Positions 43,085 to 53,905 of a DNA stretch of 64,000 nucleotides are shown one piece after another. The notes under the pieces were generated by a model, which was given only the letters and a program-made list of their open reading frames with translations, did no database searches and was not told where the DNA came from. The position numbers and the translations under genes are program-made. Position 1 is the first letter of the stretch; each line of letters starts with the position of its first letter. Location of the stretch: the NCBI RefSeq assembly GCF_028372415.1, contig NC_092874.1, positions 331,036,651 to 331,100,650 on the forward strand, read 5' to 3'. This DNA is from Notamacropus eugenii (lineage: Eukaryota > Chordata > Mammalia > Diprotodontia > Macropodidae).

Positions 43085-43535
43085 TTTAGAGTGTATGGGA
43101 TGTTCAGGGAGGACTAGCAGCTCTGGTGTCAGGGGTTGCTGAGTCCTTTTCAGGGTTGCTTACCTGCCTTTGGTGCCCACCTGTCACTCAACTCTCTCCT
43201 GTAGTTCCAAGAAGCTATAGCAGGTACAGTGGCCACATCTCAGTAAATCCTTCTCAGAAGACTGGCTAAACCAGGTTGAGGGTGACTGACAGGCCTTAAG
43301 CCCATCAGTGAATTAGGGAGATGTCTAACCCAAGCATGTGAAGACTTCCCCAAGAGGAATGGGGTGGATGAGAACAATTTGTACCAAGAACCATGAAAGC
43401 AGCTAAAGCAGGTACTGTGGAACTTGGTCAAACATCAAAGACAAAGAGGTCATCCCGCTGCATCCTGACTTTTGTCTGGCCACTGAACTTTGATGACTCT
43501 GGAAGAAAGGTAACTGAAGACAATGGTCACTTTTA
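43085..43535 (+). mobile_element. RTE-family 3' region, long copy
   Basis: Runs from GGGATGTTCAGGGAGGACTA through GCCCACCTGTCACTCAACTC, AAGACTGGCTAAACCAGGTT, GAGGGTGACTGACAGGCC, CATGTGAAGACTTCCCCAAG, to GGTCATCCCGCTGCATCCTG and GGCCACTGAACTTTGATGAC. The right end is the same sequence found at 55258-55370 and, reversed, at 5718-5905, but this copy extends about 350 bp further 5'. The terminal part is lost. Confidence 0.68.
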
Positions 43536-43804
43536 TCATATTTCTCATCATAACCTATTACACTGAATGGTTTTGAGGTTGAAGCAGGGATAGAGGAGAA
43601 AGAGAGGAAGGAATATCCATATGGTACATCATCCAACAAAAAAGACATGGCCAGTTCTTACCCAAATCAAGATTTCACACATAGGATTAGTGAACTTTTA
43701 GAGAACTTTTGAATCTCAGAGATAGAGGACACCGAAAGATTTATCCAGGCCAACACTCAGCTACTGTAAAATATTTCCTAAGACAACTCTGATAGATTGG
43801 AGGA

Positions 43805-43890
43805 AACATGGCACAGTGGGGAAAAGCATTGGATTTGTAGTAACAAGACTGAGCTTCAATCTTGGCTTTCATTAGAAGAGAGTTACTTGA
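43805..43890 (+). mobile_element. SINE tRNA head fragment
   Basis: AACATGGCACAGTGGGGAAA, AGCATTGGATTTGTAGTAAC, CTGAGCTTCAATCTTGGC. Confidence 0.65.
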
Positions 43891-43984
43891 GTGAGTATCC
43901 AGAACTAGGATGAAAGTGATCAACAGGTGATCATAAAGTGAATTGGTTGCTTTAAACTATCACTGACATTCTGGTTGCAGATGT

Positions 43985-44240
43985 TATTTTTTTAAAATGG
44001 ATTTTATTGATATATTATGTTTTTACATCACTCAGTTATCCCTCTGTATGCTGCTTCTCCTTTTTCCTTTCAGAGAGTCATTCCTAAGAAATTTTTTAGA
44101 GGAAGAAAATAAAAATTCAGCAAAACTAATCAATATTTCAAACACATTTGGCATTTTCTTATATATACTATTATAGAAAAAATGTATAAAATAAACACAT
44201 GATTTGTTAGTGTCTTTCTACCCTTCTACCCAATATTTTT
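43985..44240 (-). mobile_element. L1-like 3' end, antisense
   Basis: Starts T-rich (reversed A-tail), then TTTACATCACTCAGTTATCC, TTTTCCTTTCAGAGAGTCAT, and AAATTCAGCAAAACTAATCA. Assigned by resemblance to the other antisense L1 3' ends. Confidence 0.5.
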
Positions 44241-44566
44241 CTGTCACTTGTAAGATAGTTATAAAATGGGAGGTCATGATCCTAGGATGTACATGAGTAT
44301 TTCTCACAAATCTCAGGATGTGATACTTCCTTTTCTCAGCATAGAGATGGTCAAAGATGGTCCAAGAGAGCTAGAAATAGATTTAAAGTACTATTTTTGT
44401 TTAGTTCCTGTAGAAGGGATTGGGCCATCCTTTAACAGAGTGGAAGCAAATGTCACATACAGGCTGCCAGAAAGCAGTTCTGTATGAGGAGATCAGTCGG
44501 GTGGGATTTAGAATTTGATAATTAAAATGAAAAAAAAATTATATCACATATGAATGAATGTCCATT
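44241..44566. other. No recognised feature
   Basis: A 73-codon open frame (44266-44487) has no motif. Confidence 0.4.
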
Positions 44567-44841
44567 TGAAAATAATGACATGACTTGCACTTGACTTTGT
44601 TTTGAGTGAGGGAGGATTGTGCAGGTCACCAGCCTCACTTCTCCAGAGCAATCTGAATACAGTGACCAGATATTCATCAGGCTGACTGGAGATGACCCAG
44701 GATGAGGCGATTGGGGGTAAGTGATTTGCCCAAGGTCACACAGCTAGTGAGTGTCAAGTGTCTGAGGTGAGATTTGAACTCAGGTCCTCCTGACTCCTGC
44801 ACTGGTGCTCTATCCACTGCACCACCTAGCTGCCCCTCCAT
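44567..44841 (-). mobile_element. Composite SINE: tRNA head + RTE tail, antisense
   Basis: On the minus strand a tRNA-derived head (GGGGCAGCTAGGTGGTGCAG, GAGTCAGGAGGACCTGAGTT, GTGTGACCTTGGGCAAATCA) runs straight into the RTE-like half (TCATCCTGGGTCATCTCCAG, GATGAATATCTGGTCACTG, GTCAAGTGCAAGTCATGTCA). It shows that the RTE-tailed pieces elsewhere in the window are 5'-truncated members of one tRNA-headed SINE family. Confidence 0.92.
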
Positions 44842-45639
44842 TTGAAGACAGGCATTGACTGAAGGCAAAGCAATGGTTTGAACTATTGAAAACCACATGG
44901 AAAGAACCATTAGTGCAAACCTTTAGTTGCCTTTATCATAAATTGATGAACAATGAACCCTATAGAAATTATTAGAAGACACTAGAGCTTTAATAATCTT
45001 AATTTGATGACTGAAAAAAAAGCAGAACTAGGTCTTCCCTCACTCTCCACTTCTGCATTTGTTTATTCTATTTATTGGAACTAATAATAGTCCTAAGAGC
45101 TTCTAACAGTACTAGATGGTCTCATAAATTTGGACCTACATATAATTTCACATGGAATACTCTCTGCAAATGATTATATTTTTAATTATCTATAATTAGC
45201 AAATAATCTGATATCAGAATAAATTTTTAGCATGTTTAGATTCATTGCAATGACATGATCTCACAAATGGATCAGAGATTTAAAATTAGGCCCAAAGTGA
45301 GGATGAATAGCTATCTGCTTTGATCATTTTCCCCTCTTTTTCTGATACTTTATATTTTGGCATAAGCAACACAATGTAAAAACAACCATACCTCCCAATA
45401 AAGTGCAGTTCCCCAAAACAGTAAAGCAAAACCACATTAAATAACGGCAGTGACAGATCATGTACATCATTTTGGATTTTCCATTGGACTGGATCTGAGT
45501 TTTGAGAAGTTAGTTGGTTAGCAAGTTACAAAGCATCTTCATTTACTATTCAGCATCAAGAATGACTTTCTCTCAGTCATTATCATCCTTGACCTTCCAG
45601 TAAAATGTAAAACACTGTGAAATATCACCTCCTTATTTT
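44842..45639. other. No recognised feature
   Basis: About 800 bp of AT-rich sequence without a recognised repeat or coding motif. Confidence 0.45.
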
Positions 45640-45840
45640 AACTCTCTGTACCTTTGTTTTCTATGACATTCCTTTCTCTTGGTTCTCCTCTTTCTCTGCT
45701 ACCATCCTTTCATAGGCTTCTTGAGGGGTTCTTATCACACACTACTGTTCTTGACTAGTCTGTTTTCTTCTTTCAATATTTCTCCCCTGGCAAGCTGATC
45801 CATTTCTATGATTTTAATTGTAAACTCTCTCTGATAATTG

Positions 45841-45884
<44 letters not shown>

Positions 45885-46075
45885 GTATATATTGGTTTTT
45901 TCCATGCTTTTTCCCTCAGGTCAGATCTCATATTTCTAAGTTCTTGACAGAAAATTCTAAATGAATTTCTCAGGGGCATCTCAAACTTAACAGGTCCCAT
46001 ACTGAACTCACCTTTTCTTCTCCGAATCTGCCTCTCCTCCAACTTTTCCATTTCTGTTGATGTTCATTTTCCCTG
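45640..46075 (+). mobile_element. L2 LINE fragment carrying an (AC)n expansion
   Basis: TTCTCTTGGTTCTCCTCTTT, ATGATTTTAATTGTAAACTC, then after the microsatellite TCAGATCTCATATTTCTAAG, CAGGGGCATCTCAAACTTAA, CCCATACTGAACTCACCTTT follow the order of the L2 3' part. The tract at 45843-45882 is pure AC. Confidence 0.72.
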
Positions 46076-46084
46076 TCAACCAGT

Positions 46085-46215
46085 ACCCAAATCTGTGTGA
46101 CCTTGGGCAAATCAATTCACCTCTCTGGGCCTAAGTTACCTCATCTGTAAAATGATAGGACTATAGTAGATGGAAGTTTATTCCAATTCAAAATCTGTAT
46201 TCCTGTAATCCAATG
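46085..46215 (+). mobile_element. MAR1/MIR-like SINE fragment
   Basis: AAATCTGTGTGACCTTGGGC, GGGCCTAAGTTACCTCATCT, GTAAAATGATAGGACTATAG. Confidence 0.75.
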
Positions 46216-46419
46216 AGGTACCTGCTTCTATATGTGAGGTAAAGTTCAGGTGACTGAATATAGGAGGATAAACATCACTGTGACTCACGACCTAGAGGCA
46301 GTCATCAAAGACAGTCATTATAATTTTCATGGCAGGAGAAGAATGTCACTTATGCTGAGAATGAACTCACACAGTTCAGCTTCTTATGATATACCAATCC
46401 CTTCCCTTAAAAGGATGTT

Positions 46420-46580
46420 CAAAAATATGCACATAATTATTATTTTTAAAACTTTTCTCAATTACATTTAAAAATTTTAACATTCATTTTTTAAAATTTA
46501 AAGTTCTAAATTCTCTCCCTCCCCTACTTGTTGAGAAGGCAAATAAAACATTCCTGATTATAAATACAAAATAATGTTGC

Positions 46581-46632
<52 letters not shown>

Positions 46633-47040
46633 AAGAAAAATAAAGTTGAAAACAAAGTATGCTTCAATCTATACTCTGAGTTCATCAGATATCTCTCTCT
46701 AGGTAGGTAGTGTTTTTCATCATGGGGTCTTTTGGAATTGTCTTGGATCATTATCTTGATCGGAGTAGCTAAGTCTTTCACATTTGGTCATCATTACATT
46801 ATTACTGTTACTACATACAGTGTTCTCCTGGTTCTGCTCCCTTTACCTTGCATCAGTCATATAGGTCTTCCCAGGTTTTCTGAAACCATGCTGCTCATCA
46901 TTTCTTATAGCATAATAGTATCCCATTACATTCATATGCCAAAACTTGTTCAGTTGAAAGATATCCCCTCAACTTCCAGTATTTTGCCACCATAAAAAGA
47001 GCTGCTATAAATATCTTTGTACAAATAGGTCTTTTTCTTT
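46420..47040 (-). mobile_element. L1 LINE 3' end with (AC)n, antisense
   Basis: TTTAAAACTTTTCTCAATTA, CTCCCCTACTTGTTGAGAAG, then (AC)n at 46586-46632, TCATCATGGGGTCTTTTGGA, CTTGATCGGAGTAGCTAAGT, CTCCTGGTTCTGCTCCCTTT, TCATTTCTTATAGCATAATA and AGAGCTGCTATAAATATCTT. Co-linear with 47646-48268. Confidence 0.9.
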
Positions 47041-47069
47041 AAGGGATCCTTTTAATGAGTACAGAAGAC

Positions 47070-47185
47070 AGGACTGAGATTGTAATCTACTTAAGGATAC
47101 AGACTGTCTTTTGCCTCTTTTTGCATCCATGGGGCTTAGCACAGTAACTGACATATGCTTAATAAATGTTTATTGAATGGAATTG
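47070..47185 (+). mobile_element. L2-type 3' tail
   Basis: GATACAGACTGTCTTTTGCC, GCTTAGCACAGTAACTGACA, TGCTTAATAAATGTTTATTG. Confidence 0.8.
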
Positions 47186-47645
47186 CAGTGAATTTAGTGT
47201 GCAAAACAGCCTGGGAAATTAATACTTTCCACGTAGCCTGAGATTTAGGTAGGCCAAGAGCAATAACTAAGTTGACTAGCTCTTGATATCCTCAAGCATT
47301 TAAAGTTACTCTCTGGATCTTTGAATAAAAAGAAATATGGTTAAAGCAAATGCACATATAAGATGTGGGGGACAGACAGAACAAATATTTGGGTTGTATA
47401 TACTGAAGATGATAGATGGTCCAGTGTGTCATGTGTTTGGAAAGAGAGACTTTAAATAATATCGGAGCCACTCAACATGTTACTGGCAAAAGAGAATAAT
47501 AACAGACTAGAGAGATAAATTTATTTAAGGTTAACTATGTACTAAAAATACATTTTTAGAATTGGAAATGAATTTGTTTTCAAGATGGCTATGTAACAGT
47601 GTGCTCATATTTTATAGGACATGACTGTGAGGCAACTGTGAGAAT
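47186..47645. other. No recognised feature
   Basis: About 460 bp with no recognised repeat. Confidence 0.45.
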
Positions 47646-48268
47646 TTTAATTTTTTTCCCCAAATTTATTAATTTATTTGTTTTCAGTTTTCAAGAATCA
47701 CTTCCACAAATTCCAAATTTCCCCCCTCTCCCTCCCTCTCCTTCCCTGAGGTGACATGTAATCTTATATGGGTTCTTTACATACATTCCTATTAAACACA
47801 TTTTCATATTAGTCATGTTGCATGAAAGAATTAAAACGATTGAAAGAAACCACGAGAAAAACAAAACAAAATATAACAAAGGAGAAAATAGTCACTTCAT
47901 TCTGCATTCTAACTCCATAGTTCTTTCTCTGGATATGAATGACATTTTGCATCATGAGTCCTTTGGAAATGTTTTAGGTCCTTGCATTGCTGTAAAGGGC
48001 TAAGTCTATCAAAAATGGTCCTCACATACTGTGGTTGTTACTGTGTATAATGTTCTTCTGGCTCTGCTCGCTTCACTCAGCCTCAGTTCACATAAGTCCT
48101 TCCAGGTTTCTCTGAAGTCCACTGTTCATCATTTCTTATAGCACAATAGTATTCCATTACATTCATATACCACAACTTGTTCAGCCATTCCCCAGTTGAC
48201 GGGCATCCCCTTGATTTCCAGTTCTTGGTCAACACAAAAAGATCTGCTATAAATATTTTTGTACAACA
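47646..48268 (-). mobile_element. L1 LINE 3' end, antisense
   Basis: TTTTTTTCCCCAAATTTATT, CCTGAGGTGACATGTAATCT, TCTCTGGATATGAATGACAT, GGTTGTTACTGTGTATAATG, TTCTGGCTCTGCTCGCTTCA, CAGCCATTCCCCAGTTGACG, AGATCTGCTATAAATATTTT. The best-preserved L1 3' end in the window. Confidence 0.92.
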
Positions 48269-49109
48269 ACTGTGAGACTTTTAAGGTAATTAAGTCTTAT
48301 GCTTTGGTCAGTCATGAACTTCTTTTTTATAGTAAAGTTGATATAAAGGATTCTTACGGATTTGCTTCAAACCTAACTTTTGGCAGACTGAAGCCCATCA
48401 ATATTCTCTTTCTGGACTAGGTCATTTTGAAAAAAGTGCCTAAGATTTCATTTGTGTTATTTTACAAAGTCTGGTACTGATTCAGTATCTAAAACTATAT
48501 ATTTATCCTTAGCAATCTACCAAGAAAAACTAAATGCATAAGACATTTGACCCTGTAAGAGATCAACCTTCTTTGAGTAATGGGTAGAAAAAACAAGAAA
48601 TACAAAGAGAAAAAAACCTAAAACATACATTTTTTCAAGGTCCTATAATTTACAAACAGCTTGGGAAAGTTGCTACAAACTTTCTCCTCCACAAAAATTT
48701 TAATCCTAGACTCTGACCAAACCTGGACTTTCCTGGCCAAAACGAGTTGTGGTTTTTAAAGAATAAGTGAAACTTGGCTTCAGAAAAGGGAAGGTTTCAG
48801 AGACTTTTTGAGGGCTAAGTGATATGATCATATCATGCCTCTCATATAAGGATTTTTAAAAAATTCATACAAACCCATGATTTTACAGCTATAGGGAACT
48901 CCCAGTATAGAAATTCCTTCTGCTGGCACAGAGGGGTAGCTCATCTGTAATAAAGACTCTTAGAAAGCTTGTTAGGAATATTATATTGGAAAGCAGTTCA
49001 TCTGATGTCTCATCTCAATGGTTTCTGACTGAGGGCCATGCTCAAGCTCAATGTATTTTTGCTTATGTTACTTGGAGATCATACATTCATCATTCATTGA
49101 AGGGTTAAG
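48269..49109. other. No recognised feature
   Basis: About 840 bp, AT-rich, with no recognised repeat or coding motif. Confidence 0.45.
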
Positions 49110-49290
49110 CATGACAGAGTGAAAAAGACACTGGCTATTGAGGCAGAGGACCTGCATTCCAATCCTGCCTCTAACATTTACTGCCTATGTGACCTTAGCA
49201 AAGTCATGACCTTCCTTTATCTCTGTCTACAAAAGGAGGAAGTTGGATCAGATGGTTTCTGATGCTATTAAATCTCAGATCTTGTGATCA
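49110..49290 (+). mobile_element. MAR1-like SINE
   Basis: AGCATGACAGAGTGAAAAAG, GAGGCAGAGGACCTGCATTC, CTATGTGACCTTAGCAAAGT, GGAAGTTGGATCAGATGGTT, TCTGATGCTATTAAATCTC. Confidence 0.8.
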
Positions 49291-49299
49291 TACATAAAT

Positions 49300-50362
49300 C
49301 AGACACCCATTTTGAGCTTGTCTTGGTATACGGTGTGAGATACTGGTCAATGCCTACTTTCTGCCAGACTATTTTCCACTTTTCACAACAGTTTTTATCA
49401 AATAGTGAGGCCTTACTTCAAAGGTTGGGATCTTTGAGTTTAAAGACTGCTAGTATACAATGCTCATTTGCTTTTGTATTTTGTGTAATCTATTTCACTA
49501 ATCAAGCTCTCTATTTCTTATCCAGCATGAAGCTATTTTGACAATTATAGTTTTGCAATACTGTTTGAGATTTGATATTTCTAGGCCTCCTTTCTTCACA
49601 TTTTTTCATTGAATTCCTTGATGTTCTTGAACTTTTGTTGCCCCCAATGCATCTTCTTAATTTTTCTACCTTTATAAAGTAACCATTTGGTAATAAATTG
49701 ATATGACACTGAATAAGTAAATTAATTTAAGTAGTATTGTCATTTTATTATATCATTTTATTATATATTATTATATTGGTCTACCTATCAACTATTAATA
49801 CTTCTCGAAATATTTAGATCTATCTGTGTGGAGTGTTTTGTAATTGTGTTCCTATAGTTCCTGTGCATTTCTTGGAAGGTAGACCCTTAAATGTTTTATA
49901 TTGTCCAGTGTTACTTTAATGGAATTTCTCTTTTCATCTCTTCCTGTTGGTAAAATACAGAAATGTGGATTATTTGTATGAGTGAAGTTTAAATCCTGCA
50001 ATTTTGCTGAAGTTGTTCATTATTTTCATTAGGGTTTTTTTTTTTTTAGTTGACACCCTAGAATTCTTTAAGTAAACCATTTTATCATCTATAAAGGGAG
50101 AGAATTTGTTTCCTTATTATCAATCCTTATTCATTCAATTTCTTTTTCTTGTCTTATTGCTATAGTTAGCATTGTTGATACAATATTGAATACTAACGTT
50201 GGTAATGGGTACTTTTGTATCAACCCTGATCTTATTCAAAGGCTTCTAGCTTATTCCCATTATAGACAATGCTTACTCTTGGTTTTGAATGGTTACCACT
50301 TCTTGTTTTAAAGAAAGTTCCATTTATTCCTGTGACTTCTAGTTTTTCTAACAAGAATGAAT
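49300..50362 (-). mobile_element. L1 ORF2 fragment, antisense
   Basis: Reversed L1 ORF2 landmarks: GCATGAAGCTATTTTGACAA, TTTTGCAATACTGTTTGAGA, AAATCCTGCAATTTTGCTGA, TTAGTTGACACCCTAGAATT, CTTATTGCTATAGTTAGCAT, ACTTTTGTATCAACCCTGAT and TAACAAGAATGAATG. Many breaks. The next feature (L2) starts within a few bases. Confidence 0.82.
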
Positions 50363-50364
50363 GT

Positions 50365-51008
50365 TCCATTTTGCCATCCTCTCACTCTCCTTCTCACCTC
50401 TCAGAAGACCTCATCATTCCATGGAAATTGCCCTCTCCAAAGCTACCATGGATCTCTTCCTTGCCAAATCCAATTGCCTTCTCTCAGTCTTCCTTGTCCC
50501 ATGTAACTCCCCTGTTCAACAACTCCAGTAGCTTCCAATCCCCTGCAGAATCAAATACAAAACCCTCTGTTTGGTATTGAAAGTCTTCATTATCTGCTGC
50601 TTCTAACCCCTGCCACCTTTCCCGTCTTCTTATACCTTCCTCCCCACAATATACCCTTCTGTCCAATGGCACTAGCCACTTTGCTATTCCACAAACCAGA
50701 CACTCCATCTTTTGGCCCTGAATATTTTTTTCTGACTGTCTCCCATACCAAGAATGCTCTCTCTCCTCATTGCAGCCTCCTGACTTCCTTGGTTTCCTTC
50801 AAATCTCAACTAAAATCCCATCTTTTCTAGTGTTTTGTGTCTTACAATTATTTACTTATCCTGTATATAGCTTGCCGTTATGGATTTATTTGCTTGTTGT
50901 CTCCCCCATTAGATTGTGAGTTCCTTGGGGGCAGAGATTGTCTTTTGCTTTTTTTTTTTTTTTTTATCCCCAGTGCTTAGTAGAAGCCTGGCACTTTGTT
51001 GATGTTGT
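50365..51008 (+). mobile_element. L2 LINE 3' end, long copy
   Basis: TCTTCCTTGTCCCATGTAAC, CCCCTGTTCAACAACTCCAG, GAATCAAATACAAAACCCTC, GCACTAGCCACTTTGCTATT, AAGAATGCTCTCTCTCCTCA, AATCTCAACTAAAATCCCAT, CCCCATTAGATTGTGAGTTC and AGTGCTTAGTAGAAGCCTGG. Continuous L2 3' order over 640 bp. A T19 run sits at about 50948. Confidence 0.9.
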
Positions 51009-51013
51009 TGAGT

Positions 51014-51184
51014 AATTTTTAGTTGTGTTGTGTTGTGTTGTGTTGTGTTCTACTCATCATGACCTGTTTTGGGGGTTTTCTTGGCAAAAAAAATTGGAGT
51101 ATTTTGCCATTTCCTTCTCTAGCTCATTTTACAAATGAGACAGAGTTAAGTGATTTACCCAGGGTCACACAACTACTAAGTGTT
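51014..51184 (-). mobile_element. Marsupial tRNA-SINE with (TGTTG)n tail, antisense
   Basis: The plus strand starts with a TTGTG/TGTTG repeat (51022-51048), the reversed (ACAAC) tail, followed by TTGGGGGTTTTCTTGGCAAAA, TTTGCCATTTCCTTCTCTAG, ACAAATGAGACAGAGTTAAG and TTTACCCAGGGTCACACAAC. The tRNA head is missing. Confidence 0.85.
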
Positions 51185-51383
51185 TATCACCAAGAAATTG
51201 TAATAAACACACTTCAGTGGTCTGGGAGCTCACTGGATTTAAACCACATTGAAGCCCATGAAATAGATTTGGAAAATGGACCATTTACCAATGGAACAAT
51301 ACTCAATGTGGCATATGATTTCATGATAAATAGTAGAATAATGTTTTAAAATCTCAAGAACTCATGTCAAATCATTTAAAACA
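51185..51383. other. No recognised feature
   Basis: Short unassigned segment between two SINEs. Confidence 0.4.
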
Positions 51384-51680
51384 GAGCTGCTAGTTGGCAC
51401 AGTGGATAGAGTGCTGGACCTGAAGTCAGGGAGACTCATCTTCCTGAATTCATATCTGGACTTAGACAACAACAAACACAGGTCTAGTCCTCTATCCTCT
51501 GGTCATCCAGTTGTCTTGCAATCAGAAAGATCTAAATTCAAATCTGACCTCAGACACTTATTAGCTATGAGGCCCCGGGCAAGTTATTTAATCTCTCTTT
51601 GCCTTAGTCCATTGGAGAAGGAAATAGCAAACCACTCCCATATCTTTGCCATGAAAACTCCAAGGACAGTATGGTCCACA
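51384..51680 (+). mobile_element. SINE with two tRNA heads (dimer-like)
   Basis: First head: GCTAGTTGGCACAGTGGATA, CTGAAGTCAGGGAGACTCAT, ATATCTGGACTTAGAC. Then AACAACAAACACAGG, and a second head: CTTGCAATCAGAAAGATCTA, AATTCAAATCTGACCTCAGA, TGAGGCCCCGGGCAAG, followed by the ordinary body GGAGAAGGAAATAGCAAACC and TTTGCCATGAAAACTCC. The A/C-rich joint resembles a SINE tail. Confidence 0.72.
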
Positions 51681-52095
51681 GGATCAAAAAAGAGATTTAT
51701 ATGGCACCTTGATGTGGTCACTTGAAACATTGGGAGAGTGCGGAAACTTGTTCGGTTCCCAGGGAAAATATTTAAAAAGCATTTTCAAAATGCTTGTGCT
51801 TGTCGAAGTCTGTTAAGTTCACAGTAAAAATAGAAATTAAAGCAAGAAAATAATTCCTGACTGAAGTTGACTAAGCAAAATACAAAGGCTTAGATTTTAA
51901 GCAACGGCTTCTTCAGAAAATGACAAGCAACTTGATTCTCACCAGCCTCCTTTTTGATCCAACTCATTTGCATAGTTGCACTGTAATATTCTGATAGAGA
52001 AAAATAGGATAGTGGTTGGAATAAACTGACGTGAAGTAGGATGGGGTAAGGGTAAAGATTTGACAATATTTTGAGGGCATGGAGAACAATGAGGC
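51681..52095. other. No recognised feature
   Basis: About 410 bp with no recognised repeat. Confidence 0.4.
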
Positions 52096-52182
52096 ACCCT
52101 GGCCTCAGTTTCCTCATTTGTCAAATGAGGGAGTCAGCTTAAGTTTGCCTTTTCAGTTCTGACATCATGTAATCTATGACGT
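52096..52182 (+). mobile_element. MAR1-like SINE fragment
   Basis: CACCCTGGCCTCAGTTTCCT, CATTTGTCAAATGAGGGAGT, CTGACATCATGTAATCTATG. Confidence 0.7.
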
Positions 52183-52993
52183 CTCATAATTTAGAATGGG
52201 AACAATTTATTCCCTCCAGGGTTTGTGGTGGGGGTTGGCAGCTTGATTTGTAATCCTAATGACTATAAAAGAACTCTCTGTTCTTTCTAGGAAAAGGCAT
52301 GTTGAGCCTGGTGGATAAAAGGAAAAGAAAAAAAAGAAAAGAAAAAAGCAACAAACAATTGCTGTTTATAAGGCCAAAGGAAATTCAATAAACATTTTCT
52401 AAGCACCTGCTAGACAATCTTTATGGCTCTCTTCTGCTCTCAATTCTATGGGGCACTGGGTTAGGGACTGAGCCCAGTGGCAAAGAGCCACTGTTGGGGT
52501 GGGAAAGGCAAAAAAGAGCCAAGAGCCAAGAAAAGATGCTGGCTGCATTCAGATATAGCCTGAGAGTCACAAGCTAAAAGTGTGACACTGCTTAGAGGTT
52601 TCTTTGAGGTTAATCATTGTGAGCTCACTTGCTTTAAAAGACTTTTCCCTCTATATTTGGATCTATTTTGTTCTCTTTGCAGCCTCAAATTATAAATGTG
52701 GAGAAGTAGCTTAAATCACTGTGCCCAGAGCTACAACTAGGGCAGTGCAACTGGGGCTTTTCTCCAGGGAATTGAATTTGAAGGGTGTTGGCAGCATTTT
52801 CAAGCCTTCAGCAGGATGGCAACAACAGAATTTAGCAACTACTTAGAAAGAAAAATTACTTAAAAGAGGAGTCTACAAGATGGTAGGTTGAAATGGACTC
52901 TTCCTCTGGTCTATCGTCCTCCCTACTTTGATAATATTAGAGACCTCCCCAGCAATGGTCTTTCTAGGATATCTCAAGCTTCATGTTCTCCAA
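52183..52993. other. Unassigned, with an A/G-rich patch
   Basis: AAAAG-type patch at 52318-52348. TTCAATAAACATTTTCTAAG and CACCTGCTAG at 52385-52415 resemble the 'ATTTATTAAGCACCTACTATG' repeat. Nothing else firm. Confidence 0.4.
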
Positions 52994-53192
52994 GGACAGT
53001 TAGGTGGCTGGATGGATAGAGTGTGGGCCTGGAGTCAGGAAGACCCAAGTTCAAATCTGGCCTTAGACGCTGAGCAAGCCACTTAACCCTATTTGCCTCA
53101 GTTTTCTCATCTGTAAAATGAGCTGGAGAAGGAAATGGCAAACTACCCTAAATGGGGTTATGAAGAGTTGGATACAACTGAAAAACAATGTA
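52994..53192 (+). mobile_element. Marsupial tRNA-SINE
   Basis: GGACAGTTAGGTGGCTGGAT, CTGGAGTCAGGAAGACCCAA, GAGCAAGCCACTTAACCCTA, GCTGGAGAAGGAAATGGCAA, ACCCTAAATGGGGTTATGAA, TTGGATACAACTGAAAAAC. Small internal deletions relative to 40083-40320. Confidence 0.9.
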
Positions 53193-53324
53193 TCTCCACA
53201 ATAGGATAGTGTTTCCCATCCTCATGACCCCTCCACTGGGTGTGTCCTTTTTGTATCACTTATCCTAGGTATAGATTGTGAGACTTGCCCTGAATACAAA
53301 AATATCTTTAAAAAATTAGGTCTG

Positions 53325-53450
53325 ATAATAAATAAACATTTATTAAGCACCTGCTGTGTGCCAGGCAGACAGTGTGCTAAGCACTAAGGATGCAGAAGGG
53401 TATGCAAGACAGCTAAAAACCAGTTTCTTCTCTCAAGGTAGAAGATGTCA
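53325..53450 (+). repeat. Interspersed 'ATTTATTAAGCACCTGC...' repeat
   Basis: AATAAACATTTATTAAGCAC, CTGCTGTGTGCCAGGCAG, TGTGCTAAGCACTAAGGATG and TTTCTTCTCTCAAGG. Confidence 0.65.
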
Positions 53451-53729
53451 CAACTGCTCAATTATCATTTGAAGTGGGTTGCATCAGTTTAGTAACCAGA
53501 TTTTAGCTTCTCATTCCTCTATTCAATCCAAATGTGGTGACGTGCGCACTGCATCAGGAGTCTGGATACCTTAGAGAGGAAAAGATAGTAAAGTAGGAAG
53601 TTTCTGGACTCACAGCTCTTCAGCATGAGAAGAGAGATGCTAACACAAATTGATAGAATACACAATATTACAGAGAATGACATGCCTGGTTTAGGCATCT
53701 TTTAGCTCATATGAATCTCAATTCATTCT

Positions 53730-53905
53730 AGAGCACGAATGGACCTCAGAGTCCATCCAGACCCCCTCATATTACAGATTGGAAACAAGAGAAGGTTCTT
53801 ACCCAGGGTAACCCAGCTTGTGAATGTCAGAAGCAGGATTTGAGCCCAGATCTTCCTGGCTTCCTAGATCAACATTCTATCCACTATCTCATCATGTTTC
53901 TCAAT
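53730..53905 (-). mobile_element. SINE (MIR/MAR type), antisense
   Basis: ATGGACCTCAGAGTCCATCC, CCCTCATATTACAGATTGGA, TTACCCAGGGTAACCCAGCT, GCAGGATTTGAGCCCAGATC, TTCCTGGCTTCCTAG. Confidence 0.78.
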
